From: Lachnospiraceae bacterium
GTDB taxonomy: Bacteria > Bacillota > Clostridia > Lachnospirales > Lachnospiraceae
Direction: 5' to 3'
DNA length: 33,124 bases
Assembly (NCBI GenBank): GCA_017935565.1
Contig: JAGBHK010000020.1
Span: forward strand, 1-33,124
Shown here: piece after piece, positions 1 to 8,462 of the stretch
How the letters are laid out: each line of letters opens with the position of its first letter
Numbering within the stretch: position 1 is the first letter of the stretch
The notes under the pieces: generated by a model
What the model saw: the letters and a program-made list of their open reading frames with translations, nothing else
What the model was told of the DNA's origin: nothing
Database searches by the model: none
Program-made: the position numbers and the translations under genes

Positions 1-110
1 GTAATTATTTTTTTAAAAAAAAATTCAATTTATTTTAATTTTGTACAATCTTGTGCAAAATTTGATTATTTTTTTGGTTTTTTTGTGGGGTATGTAACAA
101 TGGAAAACTT

Positions 111-142
111 AAAAAACCTACCAGACAAATTGCCTGGTAGGT
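111..142 (-). terminator. Rho-independent terminator of xfp
   Basis: A 9-bp perfect stem (ACCTACCAG at 116-124 with CTGGTAGGT at 134-142) lies just downstream of the phosphoketolase stop. On the minus strand it is followed by a run of six T (complement of 111-116). The 110 bases to its left are AT-rich and hold no gene that I can see. Confidence 0.88.
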
Positions 143-165
143 CTTTATACTAGTTGTAAATAACC

Positions 166-2547
166 TTAGTTATTTTTCCACTGCCAATCACGAACGATTG
201 GAAGGTCTTCACCAACTTCGCCGATGTAGTTCTTGTGCTCAACAAGGATATCCTTCATCTGCTGGAGTAAGTAAGCGCCCTTGTTTCCTAACTGTGGTAA
301 GTTGTTGATTACGTCAGCAACTAAGTGGAAACGGTCGATTTCGTTCTGTACTCTCATATCGAATGGAGTTGTGATTGTACCTTCTTCCTGGTAACCATGA
401 ACATGAAGGTTTCTGTTCTCACGAAGGTATGTTAATTCGTGGATTAATGTTGGGTAACCATGGAATGCGAATACGATTGGCTTATCCTTTGTGAATAAAG
501 CGTTGTATTCTGTATCTGTTAAACCATGTGGGTGCTTAAGGTGTGATTCAAGCTTCATTAAGTCAACAACGTTGATGAATCTAACCTTAACTTCTGGTAA
601 GTTCTCTCTTAAAATCTGAACAGCAGCTAATGCTTCAAGTGTTGGTGTATCACCACAACAAGCTAATACTACGTCTGGTTCTTCACCCTGATCATTTGAT
701 GCCCAATCCCAGATTGAGATACCCTGTGTACAATGCTTAACAGCCTGATCCATTGTTAACCACTGGTAACTTGGATGCTTAGAAGCTACGATTACGTTAA
801 CGTAGTTCTTGCTGCTGATACAGTGATCGAAGCATGAAAGTAAACAGTTAGCATCTGGTGGAAGATACATACGAACAACATCTGCCTTCTTATTAGCGAT
901 GTGATCAAGGAAACCTGGATCCTGATGTGTAAATCCGTTATGATCCTGCTGCCATACATTTGATGTAAGTACAAGGTTAAGAGAAGCAATCTTCTGTCTC
1001 CATGGGAGTTCAGATGTAACCTTTAACCATTTAGCATGCTGTGCACACATAGAGTCTACAACTCTGATGAATGCTTCGTAGCTTGCGAAGAAACCGTGAC
1101 GACCTGTTAAAAGGTAACCTTCTAACCAACCTTCACACATATGCTCGCTTAAGTAACCATCCATGATACGTCCGTCAACTGACATGTTTTCGTCTGCTTC
1201 ATGGTTTTCAGCGTTCCATGCTCTCTGATCTTCGTTGAATACTTCGTAAAGTCTGTTAGACATAGTTTCGTCTGGTCCGAATACACGGAAGTTACGAGCT
1301 TCTTTGTTTAACTTAAGTACGTCACGAACGTATCCGCCAAGTACGAGCATATCCTGCTTCTTAACACAACCAGGAGCTGTTACTTCTACAGCGTAATCTC
1401 TGAAGTTAGGGAGTCTTAAGTCACGAAGTAACTTACCACCATTAGCATGTGGGTTAGCAGAAATTCTGCTGTCACCTGTAGGAGCTAAAGCCTTAAGTTC
1501 AGGGATTAATTTATAATTTTCATCGAATAATTCTTCTGGTTTGTAGCTTAATAACCATTCTTTTAATAAATCAAGGTGTTCTGGTTTTTCCATTGTTACA
1601 GGAACCTGGTGAGCTCTGAATGAACCTTCAACCTGTTCACCGTCAACTACCTTAGGACCAGTCCATCCCTTTGGAGTACGAAGAACGATCATAGGCCAGA
1701 ATGGTCTTTCCTTCTTACCGTCTTCTCTAGCTGCTCTCTGGATTTCCTTGATTTCTTCAATACACTTATCAACAGCTTCAGACATAAGCTTGTGCATTGT
1801 CATTGGGTCATCGCCTTCTACAAAGTATGGCTTCCAACCACATCCATGGAAGAAGCTTTCTACTTCATCATGAGAGATGTGTGAGAATACTGTAGGGTTT
1901 GAAATCTTGTAACCGTTTAAGTGCATGATTGGGAATACAGCACCGTCTGTAGCTGGGTTGATGAATTTGTTTACATGCCAAGCTGTTGCAAGAGGGCCTG
2001 TTTCAGCTTCACCGTCACCAACGATTACAGTAGCGATTAAGTCTGGATTATCGAAAATAGCACCAGTAGCGTGAGCGATTGAGTAACCAAGCTCGCCACC
2101 TTCATTGATTGAACCAGGTGTTTCTGGAGCAACGTGACTTGAAATACCACATGGGAATGAGAACTGCTTGCAGAGTCTCTTCATACCTTCGTAGTCTTCG
2201 CTTACGTTTGGATAAATTTCACTATAGTGACCTTCTAAGTAAGAGTTACCTACGAAGAAGTTTCCACCATGACCTGGGCCTGAGATTAAGATCATACTTA
2301 AGTCGTACTTCTTAATTGCTCTGTTCATATGAACATATACGAAGTTCTGTCCTGGAACTGTACCCCAGTGACCAACGATTTTCTTCTTAACCTGGTCTCT
2401 TGTTAATGGTTCGCGTAAAAGTGGGTTGTCTAACATATAAAGCTGAGCTGCAGCAATATAGTTTGTTGCACGCCAGTAAGCATTCATTTTCTCAAGATAT
2501 TCCTGAGTCATTGGCTGCTTTTCTGGACAATCATTAATGTTTGCCAT
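166..2547 (-). CDS. xfp: Phosphoketolase (xylulose-5-P / fructose-6-P)
   Basis: Thiamine-diphosphate enzyme that cleaves xylulose 5-phosphate (and in many members fructose 6-phosphate) with phosphate to acetyl phosphate plus a C3 or C4 sugar phosphate; cytosolic, central to pentose fermentation. The 793-residue length is normal for the family. Visible family motifs are GPGHGG (90-95), the [16 protein letters not shown] block (141-156) and the GDGEAETGP cofactor-binding segment starting near 177. The ATG at 2547 has a strong AAAGGAG site. The gene stands alone between its own terminator and the prs terminator. Codon choice looks restricted, as in a highly expressed gene. Whether it prefers xylulose-5-P or fructose-6-P cannot be read from the sequence. 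Confidence 0.97.
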   Translation of the reverse strand: MANINDCPEKQPMTQEYLEKMNAYWRATNYIAAAQLYMLDNPLLREPLTRDQVKKKIVGHWGTVPGQNFVYVHMNRAIKKYDLSMILISGPGHGGNFFVGNSYLEGHYSEIYPNVSEDYEGMKRLCKQFSFPCGISSHVAPETPGSINEGGELGYSIAHATGAIFDNPDLIATVIVGDGEAETGPLATAWHVNKFINPATDGAVFPIMHLNGYKISNPTVFSHISHDEVESFFHGCGWKPYFVEGDDPMTMHKLMSEAVDKCIEEIKEIQRAAREDGKKERPFWPMIVLRTPKGWTGPKVVDGEQVEGSFRAHQVPVTMEKPEHLDLLKEWLLSYKPEELFDENYKLIPELKALAPTGDSRISANPHANGGKLLRDLRLPNFRDYAVEVTAPGCVKKQDMLVLGGYVRDVLKLNKEARNFRVFGPDETMSNRLYEVFNEDQRAWNAENHEADENMSVDGRIMDGYLSEHMCEGWLEGYLLTGRHGFFASYEAFIRVVDSMCAQHAKWLKVTSELPWRQKIASLNLVLTSNVWQQDHNGFTHQDPGFLDHIANKKADVVRMYLPPDANCLLSCFDHCISSKNYVNVIVASKHPSYQWLTMDQAVKHCTQGISIWDWASNDQGEEPDVVLACCGDTPTLEALAAVQILRENLPEVKVRFINVVDLMKLESHLKHPHGLTDTEYNALFTKDKPIVFAFHGYPTLIHELTYLRENRNLHVHGYQEEGTITTPFDMRVQNEIDRFHLVADVINNLPQLGNKGAYLLQQMKDILVEHKNYIGEVGEDLPIVRDWQWKNN

Positions 2548-2590
2548 GTTTTTGTTCTCCTTTGAGTATATTTATTAATTTATATTTAAA

Positions 2591-2668
2591 CTCGCAAAAC
2601 GCGAGATAATCTGTGTTAACGATGAAACATCGATAACCTTCGCCTAATATAATAAGCGAAAAATCGCT
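2591..2668 (-). promoter_or_regulatory. xfp leader with several small hairpins
   Basis: The roughly 200 bases upstream of xfp hold a series of inverted repeats: CTCGC/GCGAG at 2591-2605, GTTAACGATG/CATCGATAAC at 2615-2637 (9 of 10 pairs, 3-base loop) and AGCGA/TCGCT around 2655-2668. A TATTAT-like -10 at 2649-2654 is possible but has no good -35, so the promoter position is uncertain. The hairpins may stabilise or regulate the mRNA; that is inference. Confidence 0.35.
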
Positions 2669-2732
2669 ATTTTGGAAGTGGAAAATTTTTTTTCTAACTA
2701 TATGTTAAAGTTTACAAATTGATAAAGAAACT

Positions 2733-2751
2733 TTTGTGCAAAATGCACAAA
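2733..2751. promoter_or_regulatory. Perfect palindrome, possible operator
   Basis: TTTGTGCA, three A, TGCACAAA form a perfect 8+3+8 inverted repeat between xfp and prs, upstream of xfp. The shape resembles Rex-type operators (TTGTGA-N4-TCACAA) but the bases differ at a key position, so no regulator is assigned. Confidence 0.4.
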
Positions 2752-2764
2752 TAGAAGTGCCTTT

Positions 2765-2808
2765 TATAATAAGAAAAGACCAGAGTACATTTTGAAATGC
2801 ACTCTGGT
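2765..2808 (-). terminator. Rho-independent terminator of prs
   Basis: ACCAGAGT (2779-2786) pairs with ACTCTGGT (2801-2808), with further pairing inside after one mismatch. On the minus strand a T-rich stretch follows. It lies just after the prs stop codon. Confidence 0.8.
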
Positions 2809-2822
2809 TTATGTTATTTGTA

Positions 2823-4010
2823 TTAATCTGTAATCTTACCTGTTTCTTTATATTCATTAACTCTGTTATGAATTCTGTCTACAGGATTTAATAATTCGCT
2901 CATTGAACCGTCATGGTTTAATGTATCAATAATAAGTGAAATGTACTTATTCATATCACAGCTTACATACCAAGGTCTCTTTAAAAGTTCTGGAGTCTGG
3001 TAAGTAACATTTGTTGTAAGAATCTTATTGATAAGTCCTTCTTCATAAGCTTCGTCGAATTTCTCTAAACCATTTGTAAATAAACCAAATGTAGTAGCAA
3101 CGAATACCTTTCTAGCGTCGCGAGCCTTTAATTTTTTAGCAACGTCGATAACGCTGTCACCTGAAGAAATCATATCATCAATAATAACTACGTCTTTTCC
3201 TGCTACAGATGAGCCTAAAAATTCGTGAGCTACAATAGGATTCTTTCCATTTACAATCTTTGTATAATCTCTTCTCTTATAGAACATACCCATATCAAGA
3301 CCAAGTACGTTTGCGAGATATACAGCACGGCTTGTACCACCTTCATCAGGGCTGATAATCATCATATGGTCTGGGTCAATCTGTAAATCGCTTTCTGCAT
3401 GTAACAATCCTTTGATGAACTGGTATGCAGGCTGAACAGTTTCAAAACCTTTAAGAGGTATTGCATTCTGAACTCTTGGGTCGTGTGCATCAAATGTGAT
3501 GATGTTATCAACGCCCATATTTGTAAGTTCCTGAAGTGCTAATGCGCAGTCAAGGGATTCTCTGGCAGTTCTCTTATGCTGTCTACTTTCATATAAGAAA
3601 GGCATAATAACAGAAATACGTTTTGCTTTTCCTTCAACAGCGGCTATAACTCTCTTCAAATCCTGATAGTGATCATCAGGAGACATATGGTTCTCAAAAC
3701 CACATAAAGAATAAGTTTTACTATGATTTAAAACATCTACGAGGATGTATAAGTCCATACCACGAACAGATTCGTTGATAACACCTTTGGCTTCACCAGA
3801 ACCAAATCTTGGTATCTTGTGATTTACAAGGTAAGAATCTTTTAAGTATCCTGAAAATGAAATAGTATGAGGATACTGAGTAGTACGATTTTTTCTCCAG
3901 TTTGTAATATACTGGTCAACATGTTCGGCCTGGTCTTTAAAGCTATCAAGAGCAATAATTCCCAAAGGTCCAACAGGGATAGTTTCAACAAATTTTTGAT
4001 TGTTTGGCAT
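2823..4010 (-). CDS. prs: Ribose-phosphate pyrophosphokinase (PRPP synthetase), long form
   Basis: Makes PRPP from ribose 5-phosphate and ATP for purine, pyrimidine, histidine and NAD synthesis; cytosolic. Motifs: MPFLYESRQHKR (136-147, ATP/Mg region), FDAHDP (173-178), SPDEGG (220-225) and the PRPP-binding loop IIDDMISSGDS (276-286). At 395 residues it is about 80 longer than classical class I enzymes (about 315); the extra length lies in an N-terminal extension, expanded loops and the C-terminal tail. I believe this divergent form is common in Lachnospiraceae. The ATG at 4010 has GGAGGA seven bases upstream. A near-consensus promoter lies directly upstream, so it can be transcribed independently of dnaI. 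Confidence 0.94.
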   Translation of the reverse strand: MPNNQKFVETIPVGPLGIIALDSFKDQAEHVDQYITNWRKNRTTQYPHTISFSGYLKDSYLVNHKIPRFGSGEAKGVINESVRGMDLYILVDVLNHSKTYSLCGFENHMSPDDHYQDLKRVIAAVEGKAKRISVIMPFLYESRQHKRTARESLDCALALQELTNMGVDNIITFDAHDPRVQNAIPLKGFETVQPAYQFIKGLLHAESDLQIDPDHMMIISPDEGGTSRAVYLANVLGLDMGMFYKRRDYTKIVNGKNPIVAHEFLGSSVAGKDVVIIDDMISSGDSVIDVAKKLKARDARKVFVATTFGLFTNGLEKFDEAYEEGLINKILTTNVTYQTPELLKRPWYVSCDMNKYISLIIDTLNHDGSMSELLNPVDRIHNRVNEYKETGKITD

Positions 4011-4073
4011 AAATATGTCCTCCGTAGATGTGGTTAGTTGTATGTTAGTTGTAACTTATTAGATACAACAAGA

Positions 4074-4102
4074 TATATAACAATATAAAATAGTTTTGTC
4101 AA
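4074..4102 (-). promoter_or_regulatory. Sigma-A promoter of prs
   Basis: On the minus strand TTGACA (4097-4102) is followed after exactly 17 bases by TATATA (4074-4079). It lies just downstream of the dnaI stop and about 65 bases upstream of the prs start. Confidence 0.82.
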
Positions 4103-4109
4103 GTCAAAA

Positions 4110-5087
4110 TTAAAATGAAAGTCTTAAATCTTTACCAAAGATTTTCATTAATTTATAGTTACTTGCAATACGTGAAAATACACGTTCTGAATACATATCC
4201 CTAAGTTGTCCGAGGGATAAATTAGACGAAATGATAACTGATTTTCTATTTAAAAATCTTTCATTAATCAAATTGAAAAATGAAGAAGTAGTAAATGAAT
4301 TAATCATCTCTGTACCAAGGTCATCAATAACAAGCAAATCGCAATTTAATAAGTCGTTAGACTTAAAACTATAATCATTGTCCTGCTGTTTGTTGAATGC
4401 CTCTTTGGCAAGCAAGTCAAATAATTTAATAGATGACATATAGACAACGGAATGAGCTGTATCTATAAGTTCCTTGGCAATACAATTAGTAAGAAAAGTT
4501 TTGCCAACTCCAGTTTCTCCAAATATAAATAAATTCTCAAATGAAGAATCAAAGTTTTTAACAAAGTCTTTTGAAATCTCAAGTATCTCCGTAATATTCT
4601 GTCTGGCAGAAGTTTCGGTAGCATTATCAAAGTGATTTTCAGAGTAATACTCAACTTTGAAGTGGTTAAAATTTTCTTTTTGTAATTGTTCCTTTATATT
4701 AGATTGGTTATACAAGGCATCAATAATCTTTTGTTTAAGACAACTACATTTTTCGCCGTCAACAAAACCAGTATCCTTACAATGCTTACATTCGTAATCC
4801 ATTGAAAGATAATTTTTATCATAGCCTAATTCTAAAAGCATCTGTTCCTTTTCTTTTATAAGAGTAGCTAGTTGTTCCTTTATAGATGAGAGAGAAATGT
4901 CATCATTTAGAAGGAGAGTTTTGGCACTCTTTAATGAGAAGGAACTGATTTCTTCGCTAATGCTTTTTAGTTTTGGATATGTAGCGAAAAGTTTCTCTGT
5001 ACGCTCGTCCAATCTGTTTTTAGCGTCAATACGTTTTTGTTCGTACTCACGCATTATTTCATTGTATTTTTCTGTAGTGAGACTCAT
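4110..5087 (-). CDS. dnaI: DnaI/DnaC-type helicase loader ATPase
   Basis: AAA+ ATPase of the DnaC/DnaI family, expected to load the replicative helicase at origins or restart sites. The N-terminal third is charged and helical, followed by a zinc-binding cluster of four cysteines (C100, C103, C114, C116 in a CxxCxDTG...CxC pattern), as in Bacillus DnaI. The ATPase core shows Walker A GETGVGKT (190-197), Walker B LLVIDDLG (251-258), an SSN sensor-1 (287-289) and arginines near 302-306 in the arginine-finger region. The ATG at 5087 has a GGAG site that sits in the 13-base gap after the upstream dnaD-like gene, so the two are co-transcribed and probably translationally linked. Confidence 0.92.
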   Translation of the reverse strand: MSLTTEKYNEIMREYEQKRIDAKNRLDERTEKLFATYPKLKSISEEISSFSLKSAKTLLLNDDISLSSIKEQLATLIKEKEQMLLELGYDKNYLSMDYECKHCKDTGFVDGEKCSCLKQKIIDALYNQSNIKEQLQKENFNHFKVEYYSENHFDNATETSARQNITEILEISKDFVKNFDSSFENLFIFGETGVGKTFLTNCIAKELIDTAHSVVYMSSIKLFDLLAKEAFNKQQDNDYSFKSNDLLNCDLLVIDDLGTEMINSFTTSSFFNLINERFLNRKSVIISSNLSLGQLRDMYSERVFSRIASNYKLMKIFGKDLRLSF

Positions 5088-5100
5088 TTTCTACTCCGTT

Positions 5101-6168
5101 CTATCTACGTTTTAAAAGGTCGCGTTCCAATGCATCATAATCATATGTACGTTGGGTAAAATTGTTAAAATTATTCTTTGAAACCGCAACAGAAACTGAT
5201 GATTTAGCCTTCTTGCTATGTTCATCATCAATATCCTTTAAGTCATCAAGGCATTTAACGTTCTTTTTCTTCCAACGCTGCAATATAGAATCTGCATACG
5301 GAAAACTTGGTTGATGTATAGTGTTAATTGTTCTGTTACATGCATCTAAAATAATATCCATATCGAAGTTATATTCCTTAGTCCATTTAACAATGAAAGA
5401 TTTCTCAATGGCAGCAGGAGCTCTATTAGTCAAACCGAAAGCTTTGAGAACAGGATAAAAACTATTATTCATATCGGCGATATAATCCTTTGCCTGTTCA
5501 ATAGTAGTAATATCATGTTCTGCCCAATCAAGAGCAACTGTTTCGATATAATTAATTTTCTTGTGATTGTTTGAAACACAATACTCAATCAAAAACTCGA
5601 TAAGGTCTGTAGAAAACTTCAATTCATCGTACAAATAAAGGATAACATTAGTTTCTGATGGTGTTAAAGTCTTTCCTATGTATGTCTGGGCAATGTAAAG
5701 TAAATCTTTAATATCCTGATTCTGTGACAATGTCGCAAGAGTTTCTGGTGAAATAGTGCGTTTAGTCTTCCTGGATGCGTCCTCTTTTTCTATAGGTGCT
5801 TCAACCTTAGGTGTCGCAGTTTTTGTCGACTTTGTTTCAGGCACAATCTTAAAACTCATGGGTATCTCTCTTAAAATGTTTTTCAAGGATATTTCGGAAA
5901 TGTCTTTGTCACTGTCGTAAGAAAGAGCCAATAATCCAAGCTGTTCCCAATAATTTAATGCTCGAATCACATCTTTTTGTGTGATATCGAATTTATCTGC
6001 TAGGTCTTCAATAGTAAAATCTATGTTAGAACTGCCGCTACATCTTAAAATGTAAAGATAAATCTTTACAAATTCTCCGCTAGCTTTTGGCATATATTCA
6101 TCTAAAAAATAGTTAGATACTACTGTAACATCAGATAAAGAATTTTTATCTAATACTATCTTTTTCAT
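5101..6168 (-). CDS. dnaD: DnaD-family replication initiation protein
   Basis: DnaD/DnaB-like primosome protein, expected to act with DnaI in helicase loading. The N-terminal winged-helix region (about 1-95, after KKIVLDKN) resembles DnaD N domains. A linker of about 60 residues rich in K, E, T and S follows. The C-terminal half holds two DnaB_2/DDBH2-like segments in tandem (about 165-235 and 250-325, the second ending with the YADSILQRWKKK motif typical of the family). I choose ATG 6168 because GGAGGG (6173-6178) is its ribosome site; an upstream in-frame TTG at 6180 would overlap that site. The neighbouring DnaI-like gene supports the role. Confidence 0.88.
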   Translation of the reverse strand: MKKIVLDKNSLSDVTVVSNYFLDEYMPKASGEFVKIYLYILRCSGSSNIDFTIEDLADKFDITQKDVIRALNYWEQLGLLALSYDSDKDISEISLKNILREIPMSFKIVPETKSTKTATPKVEAPIEKEDASRKTKRTISPETLATLSQNQDIKDLLYIAQTYIGKTLTPSETNVILYLYDELKFSTDLIEFLIEYCVSNNHKKINYIETVALDWAEHDITTIEQAKDYIADMNNSFYPVLKAFGLTNRAPAAIEKSFIVKWTKEYNFDMDIILDACNRTINTIHQPSFPYADSILQRWKKKNVKCLDDLKDIDDEHSKKAKSSVSVAVSKNNFNNFTQRTYDYDALERDLLKRR

Positions 6169-6190
6169 ATGTCCCTCCAAAATTATGAAA

Positions 6191-6213
6191 TATATTAGTT
6201 AATAACTAATATA
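6191..6213. promoter_or_regulatory. 23-bp perfect palindrome in dnaD leader
   Basis: Two 11-base arms, TATATTAGTTA and TAACTAATATA, flank one central A. The palindrome sits between the predicted -10 box (6223-6228) and the ribosome site, so it covers the start of the transcript. It could be a repressor operator or an mRNA hairpin. Confidence 0.55.
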
Positions 6214-6222
6214 GCAATAGAT

Positions 6223-6251
6223 AATATAACACAAAATTATAAAAATGTTAA
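6223..6251 (-). promoter_or_regulatory. Promoter of dnaD-dnaI
   Basis: TTAACA (6246-6251) and TATATT (6223-6228) on the minus strand are spaced 17 bases apart in very AT-rich DNA. An alternative -10, TATTAT, lies two bases further on. Confidence 0.6.
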
Positions 6252-6298
6252 GCGAAAAATTTCGAGAAAAGCCAGTAAATATGGGGGTTTGAGCGGTG

Positions 6299-6325
6299 TG
6301 TGGAAAATGTGGAAAATGTGGATAA
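6299..6325 (-). promoter_or_regulatory. DnaA-box cluster A (three abutting 9-mers)
   Basis: Read on the minus strand this is TTATCCACA (6317-6325, an exact DnaA box) followed without spacing by TTTTCCACA (6308-6316) and TTTTCCACA (6299-6307), which fit the relaxed TTWTNCACA consensus. The cluster is about 50 bases upstream of the dnaD -35 box. Confidence 0.6.
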
Positions 6326-6380
6326 AAAATTTCAAATGTCAAAAAAAGCGACAAATATAAGGCAGATTTTAGTATAAAAA

Positions 6381-6423
6381 ATCCACATAAAATGTGTGAA
6401 AAAAAACAACATTTTATGTGGAT
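6381..6423 (-). terminator. Rho-independent terminator of murC
   Basis: A 14-bp perfect stem (6381-6394 with 6410-6423, 15-base loop) is followed on the minus strand by a T run (complement of 6376-6380). It overlaps one of the DnaA-box-like 9-mers downstream of murC. Confidence 0.82.
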
Positions 6424-6434
6424 AATGTGGATAA
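6417..6434 (-). promoter_or_regulatory. DnaA-box cluster B (two abutting exact 9-mers)
   Basis: Two exact TTATCCACA sequences on the minus strand (6426-6434 and 6417-6425) abut each other and end at the base before the murC stop codon. Their orientation is the same as cluster A, about 100 bases away. The second box is partly inside the murC terminator stem. Confidence 0.58.
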
Positions 6435-7814
6435 CTATCTTTTTAACAAATTATTTCCAATTTCTACAACATTTCCTGCACCCATAGTTATCAACAAATC
6501 ATTTTTTTGAACTTTTTTTAGTACAAAATTTTCTATCTCTTCAAAAGTTGAAAAATGATATGCTTCACAGCCTAATTTTTCAAGTTCATCAAGGATGTCT
6601 TTTGAACTAACGCCAAGGGTATCAGTCTCTCTGGCCGCATAAATATCTGCTAAAATAACTTTATCAGCAATAGAAAGGGATTTTGCGAAATCCTTAAGGA
6701 AAGCCTTTGTTCTAGTGTATGTGTGAGGTTGGAAAATGCACCAAATATCATTTACATCGCATTTCTTTGCAGTATTTAATGTGGCGGTAATTTCATCTGG
6801 ATGGTGAGCGTAATCATCAACAATAGTGAAACCGTTGAGTTCGCCCTTGATTTCAAAACGTCTACCTGTGCCCTTGTAACTTTCAATTCCTTCCTTAATG
6901 TAAGTAATATCTTCGCCGTTTGCAAAAGCGGCACCTATAGCAGCCAGTGCGTTTTCAATATTGTGAGCACCTGGAACTGCTAAATTTATGTGACAGACAT
7001 TGTTTCCGTTTATAAATAAATCAAAATCTCCGTGAGAGAAGTTGTTGTATTTAATATTACATGCGGAAATGTTAAGAGAAGTATCCTCTAAACCGTAAGT
7101 AAGTACGTTGCATTTTAAATCCTTAGTGAAATATTCATAGTTTGGAACTGTGGAATTAATTACCAAATTTCCATTATCAGGAAGGATTTCTGTGAATTTT
7201 TTAAAGCTTAATCTAATGTCATCAATGTCTTTAAAGAAGTCCATATGATCCTCGCAAACATTGAGGATTACTGCAGTTGTAGGGTAGAAAGATAGGAAAC
7301 TGTTTGTGTATTCACATGCTTCTGTAATAAGTACATCAGATTTACCTATTCTTAAATTACCATTTATTGACGCTAGCATTCCGCCCACTAATATAGTAGG
7401 ATCACTATGTGATGCAAGATATATATGTGACACCATTGAGGTGGTTGTGGTTTTGCCGTGAGTACCGGAAATCGCTATGGAAGTTGGATGTTCCTTCATT
7501 ATAAATCCCAGTAATTCTCCTCTTGTGATACAAGGAATATTTCTACCTTTTGCTGAAATTAATTCAGGATTATCCTCTTTCACAGCTGCGGTGTATACAA
7601 CTAAATCAATATCCTCGGTTATATTATCTTTTGATTGTCCATATAATACATTTGCACCGGCTTTTGCAAGGTCTTCTGTCATAGCAGATTTGGAATTATC
7701 AGAACCTGATACGCGAAAACCTCTTGACAGGAGTATCTTAGCAAGACCGCTCATACTGATACCACCTATGCCTATAAAATGTATATGTGAATAATTATTT
7801 ATATTTGAATCCAT
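6435..7814 (-). CDS. murC: UDP-N-acetylmuramate--L-alanine ligase
   Basis: Mur ligase that adds the first L-alanine to UDP-MurNAc in peptidoglycan synthesis; cytosolic, ATP-dependent. Visible: the N-terminal nucleotide-binding FIGIGGISMSG, the P-loop GTHGKTTTTSM, the central NVCEDHMDFF block, DDYAHHPDEI and the C-terminal HTYTRTKAF motif, all family signatures. The 459-residue length from ATG 7814 is normal. An upstream extension to 7865 reads through repeat-derived sequence with no support, so I start at 7814 (MDSNINN); an AAAGG-type site lies slightly far upstream. The gene has its own terminator and a predicted long structured leader. Confidence 0.95.
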   Translation of the reverse strand: MDSNINNYSHIHFIGIGGISMSGLAKILLSRGFRVSGSDNSKSAMTEDLAKAGANVLYGQSKDNITEDIDLVVYTAAVKEDNPELISAKGRNIPCITRGELLGFIMKEHPTSIAISGTHGKTTTTSMVSHIYLASHSDPTILVGGMLASINGNLRIGKSDVLITEACEYTNSFLSFYPTTAVILNVCEDHMDFFKDIDDIRLSFKKFTEILPDNGNLVINSTVPNYEYFTKDLKCNVLTYGLEDTSLNISACNIKYNNFSHGDFDLFINGNNVCHINLAVPGAHNIENALAAIGAAFANGEDITYIKEGIESYKGTGRRFEIKGELNGFTIVDDYAHHPDEITATLNTAKKCDVNDIWCIFQPHTYTRTKAFLKDFAKSLSIADKVILADIYAARETDTLGVSSKDILDELEKLGCEAYHFSTFEEIENFVLKKVQKNDLLITMGAGNVVEIGNNLLKR

Positions 7815-7876
7815 TTGATTACCAACCTTTCCAAATTCGAAAACGTAAATGAGCAATATCTGCAAAAAATGCAGAC

Positions 7877-8261
7877 GAGCAATATTCGCAAAAAAACTAC
7901 GTTTTTCCGCTCATATGTTGCTTCGCAACATACCGATTTATAAAAATAGTCTTATTCAAGCAAGCTTGTAAAGTCTATTTTATACAAATGTGCATTGCTA
8001 GATATCAGAGCAATATTCGCAAAAAAACTACGTTTTTTCGCTCATATGTTGCTTCGCAACATACCGATTTATAAAAACAGTCTTATTCAAGCGAGCTTGA
8101 TAATCCTGTTTTATATAAATGTGCATTGCTAGATATCAGAGCAATATTCGCAAAAAAACTACGTTTTTTCGCTCATATGTTGCTTCGCAACATACCAATT
8201 TGTAAAAATATCCTTTATCAAGCAAGCTTGTAAAGTCTATTTTATACAAATGTGCATTGCT
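7877..8261 (-). repeat. Three tandem copies of a 131-bp structured repeat
   Basis: Copies run 7877-8007, 8008-8138 and 8139-8261 (last slightly short), each beginning GAGCAATATTCGC and ending TGCATTGCT. A degenerate stub (GAGCAATAT) lies at 7851. Each unit can fold as a closing stem (AGCAAT/ATTGCT) with three arms: a long AT-rich arm with CAAGC/GCTTG at its tip, TATGTTGC-GAA-GCAACATA, and an A/T arm. One long-arm pair changes from AAAATAG/CTATTTT (copy 1) to AAAACAG/CTGTTTT (copy 2), a compensated change. The A/T arm is fully paired only on the minus strand, using G-U pairs. That strand is the one transcribed as the murC leader. Confidence 0.85.
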
Positions 8262-8272
8262 CTGCTTTATAC

Positions 8273-8301
8273 ATTATACTACTTGTGGGGAAAAAAATAA
8301 A
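8273..8301 (-). promoter_or_regulatory. Possible murC promoter upstream of the repeats
   Basis: On the minus strand TATAAT (8273-8278) is preceded after 17 bases by a weak TTTATT. If used, the transcript would carry all three 131-base repeats in a leader of about 450 bases before murC. Confidence 0.5.
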
Positions 8302-8402
8302 CGCATTGAGACGTTTTTTTTGTATTTTATAAAGTTTTGGATGGTTTTTTAGTGAAAATATATAAAAATGGAATAATTTGTTTTTTTTCTTTGTAAATTA
8401 TG

Positions 8403-8431
8403 TTCACTTTTTTGGGTGGATGTGCTATAAT
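8403..8431 (+). promoter_or_regulatory. Promoter of glgC-glgD
   Basis: TTCACT (8403-8408), 17 bases, TATAAT (8426-8431), with an extended -10 TG at 8423-8424. It lies about 30 bases upstream of the GTG start. Confidence 0.75.
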
Positions 8432-8462
8432 TAAATTTATCATAAAGACAAGAGGTGATAAC

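Noticed and set aside
6169-6180. Upstream TTG start for dnaD
   Set aside because: It overlaps the GGAGGG ribosome site of the ATG at 6168.
6181-6434. Chromosomal origin oriC
   Set aside because: DnaA boxes and AT-rich DNA are present, but dnaA, dnaN, rpmH and gyrase genes are absent and gene orientation does not switch cleanly here. Kept only as a DnaA-box cluster.
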